NCBI GenBank assembly: GCA_023436685.1
Contig: JAEZIL010000292.1
Coordinates: 1-7,504 of the forward strand
Origin: Bacteroidota bacterium
Lineage (GTDB): Bacteria; Bacteroidota; Bacteroidia; Chitinophagales; Chitinophagaceae
Reading direction: 5' to 3'
Length of the DNA: 7,504 nucleotides
The notes beneath the pieces are model-generated. The model was not told the DNA's origin. It saw only the letters and a list, made by a program, of their open reading frames with translations, and did not search any database. Shown one piece after another: positions 6,196 through 7,504 of the stretch. The position numbers were made by a program, and so were the translations under genes. Every line of letters begins with the position of its first letter. Within the stretch, counting starts at the first letter, position 1.

Positions 6196-7504
6196 ATGAA
6201 AACAAAACTAATTGTGTTCCTTTCAGCAATGCTATCAGCATTCTGCGTACAAGCGCAAGAAGACACCTATTGCACAGATGAATGTGCCAGGCAGTCGATC
6301 TCTATCAATACAGGATACAACCACGCTGCCGCCAACGAGTACAACTTTGGTGAACGCGATGAGTACTGGCAGGTGGTACAAGTGCCCGCGGGTGGTGGCG
6401 CTACAGACCCTGTACCTTTTTGCGCCTATGTTATAGAACCTGACCCTACATTTTGGACAACAGACTACCCCAATCCGGCAATAAGCCAGTATATATCGGT
6501 ATTTCCTACCACAGTAAATTCCTTCAATAACTGGACAGGCGTTTGCCCTGGCTCGCCGGTAGATAACCCATACAGGCTACAGCGTAAATTCAATATCTGT
6601 ACCCCTAACGACCAGGCCCAGGTAAGGATAGACCTGGAAATGATGGTGGACGACCTCATAGAAAATGTATGGGTAGATGGTACGCTACTGCAAACCTTCC
6701 CATGTGCCACCGGCAATTTCGTGTACACCAACCGCGACATGATGTCGGTAGTAGTAAATCTGTCACCAGGTCAGCACACTATCTCGATGGATATGCGCAA
6801 TATATTTGGTGGAGTGATGGGTGTGAACGCACAAGGTAATATTACAGTTATAGACGGGGTATCCAGTGTTACAGACCCTGTTTGCTTCGGGAAAAACAGC
6901 TGCTCATGCTTCGACGACCAAAATATGGACATAGAATACCTGGGCAATGATGAACAAGGTAATTGTCTGTACAAAGCCACGGTGAACACCAGCTCTTCTA
7001 ACACCATTACTGGTTATGAATGGTCTATCATTGGTTACAATGCACCTTCAGTAGTACACATCAGTAGTGCCAGCAGCGATACCTATTATTTCTCTATACC
7101 ATCGGGCACCAGCGCTACCATACGCGTTACAGTACATGCAGTGAAACCCGACTTTGGGCCCGGAGAAGACCCGTGCTGCGCTACTACTTTAGAGCAAGAT
7201 GTATTTTGCGAAGGTGGCTCAGGGATACCTCCCTGCGAAGGCGTAGATGGTGTGCTCGAAGCCTCGTTCATGGGCAGCGGTGCCAATTTTAATTGCAGGT
7301 TCCGGTTTACGGCTACGGTATTTCCACCATCAGGCTATACGGTACAAAGCTACACTTGGTCGGTACCCGGTAACCCAAGCGTTACAAACTTTACCAGCGC
7401 CACAAGTAATAGCTATACATATACGGTACCTAACAATACCGGTGTTACAGTAACCGTAGAAATTATATTCATAACACCTGATGGCGAACAATGTAAGCTT
7501 ACAC
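6196..7504 (+). CDS. Secreted protein with PKD/Ig-like domains, N-terminal part (C-terminus beyond the right edge)
   Basis: The ATG at 6196 opens a frame that runs 436 codons to the right edge without a stop. Residues 1-20 (MKTKLIVFLSAMLSAFCVQA) form a signal peptide with a likely signal peptidase I cut after CVQA; SAFC is a poor lipobox, so it is not called a lipoprotein. Residues 21-225 form a Cys-containing beta-rich region, including YRLQRKFNIC (126-135) and VWVDGTLL (158-165), of a type I cannot name. Two related segments follow, about 248-338 and 353-433. Each starts at a Cys before an aromatic or basic stretch (CLYKATV, CRFRFTATV), has a YEWSI or YTWSV core, a YYFSIPSGT or YTYTVPNNT strand, and ends in a valine-rich strand, as in PKD-like Ig folds of Bacteroidota surface proteins. 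Such proteins often end in a type IX secretion sorting domain, which would lie outside the window. The start follows an A-rich leader (AAAATCAAAATCAAAATG) without a Shine-Dalgarno site. Substrate or partner is unknown. Confidence 0.85.
   Translation, partial: MKTKLIVFLSAMLSAFCVQAQEDTYCTDECARQSISINTGYNHAAANEYNFGERDEYWQVVQVPAGGGATDPVPFCAYVIEPDPTFWTTDYPNPAISQYISVFPTTVNSFNNWTGVCPGSPVDNPYRLQRKFNICTPNDQAQVRIDLEMMVDDLIENVWVDGTLLQTFPCATGNFVYTNRDMMSVVVNLSPGQHTISMDMRNIFGGVMGVNAQGNITVIDGVSSVTDPVCFGKNSCSCFDDQNMDIEYLGNDEQGNCLYKATVNTSSSNTITGYEWSIIGYNAPSVVHISSASSDTYYFSIPSGTSATIRVTVHAVKPDFGPGEDPCCATTLEQDVFCEGGSGIPPCEGVDGVLEASFMGSGANFNCRFRFTATVFPPSGYTVQSYTWSVPGNPSVTNFTSATSNSYTYTVPNNTGVTVTVEIIFITPDGEQCKLT

Noticed and set aside
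6196..6258. Lipoprotein signal on the secreted protein
   Set aside because: The Cys at residue 17 is preceded by SAF; Phe at the position before Cys does not fit the lipobox, while CVQA/Q fits signal peptidase I.
6081..6266. 61-codon minus-strand open frame
   Set aside because: It crosses the leader and signal-peptide region of the secreted-protein gene and has no supporting features.
6465..7286. Three minus-strand open frames (6465-6740, 6771-7007, 7086-7286)
   Set aside because: They are shadows of the secreted-protein gene, whose plus-strand frame has a clear signal peptide and repeated PKD-like domains and stays open to the edge.

Overview
The window looks like chromosomal DNA of a Bacteroidota bacterium, most likely of the Chitinophagia/Sphingobacteriia type. 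Three things point there. Promoter candidates match the Bacteroidota TTTG / TAnnTTTG pattern. Starts lack Shine-Dalgarno sites and sit in A-rich leaders. The isoleucyl-tRNA synthetase is the long 'type 2' form with a GIHH signature, followed at once by a Lys/Ala/Pro-rich gene. The assignment rests on recognition, not on a search.

Layout. Positions 1-3875 hold a leftward operon. ileS (501-3875, complete) is followed 4 bases later by the first 165 codons of a very basic, low-complexity protein that runs off the left edge (1-496). It is probably the N-terminal extension of a TraR/DksA-type protein, or a histone H1-like protein. Positions 3876-4101 are a divergent control region with a leftward ileS promoter candidate and a rightward promoter candidate for the next gene. 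Positions 4102-5835 hold an AT-rich, stand-alone OLD-family ATPase/TOPRIM nuclease, probably an anti-phage or other defence gene. Positions 5836-6195 hold no gene but do hold a 13-bp hairpin, a second copy of a 42-bp repeat and a promoter candidate. From 6196 to the right edge runs the start of a secreted protein with PKD/Ig-like domains; it has no stop in the window.

The most notable structure is the pair of direct repeats (3966-4007 and 5990-6031, 37 of 42 bases identical with no gaps, 2024 bases apart) that bracket the OLD-family gene. The gene is much more AT-rich than both neighbours. Together these suggest a compact module of promoter, nuclease gene and terminator inserted between ileS and the secreted-protein gene. 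A dispersed promoter-linked repeat is the main alternative. Each repeat copy carries a leftward TAnnTTTG box. In the left copy it can serve ileS. In the right copy it has no gene to serve and would produce a hairpin-led RNA heading into the 3' end of the nuclease gene as antisense.

The translation genes (ileS and the basic protein) form a functional unit. The nuclease and the secreted protein appear unrelated to it and to each other.
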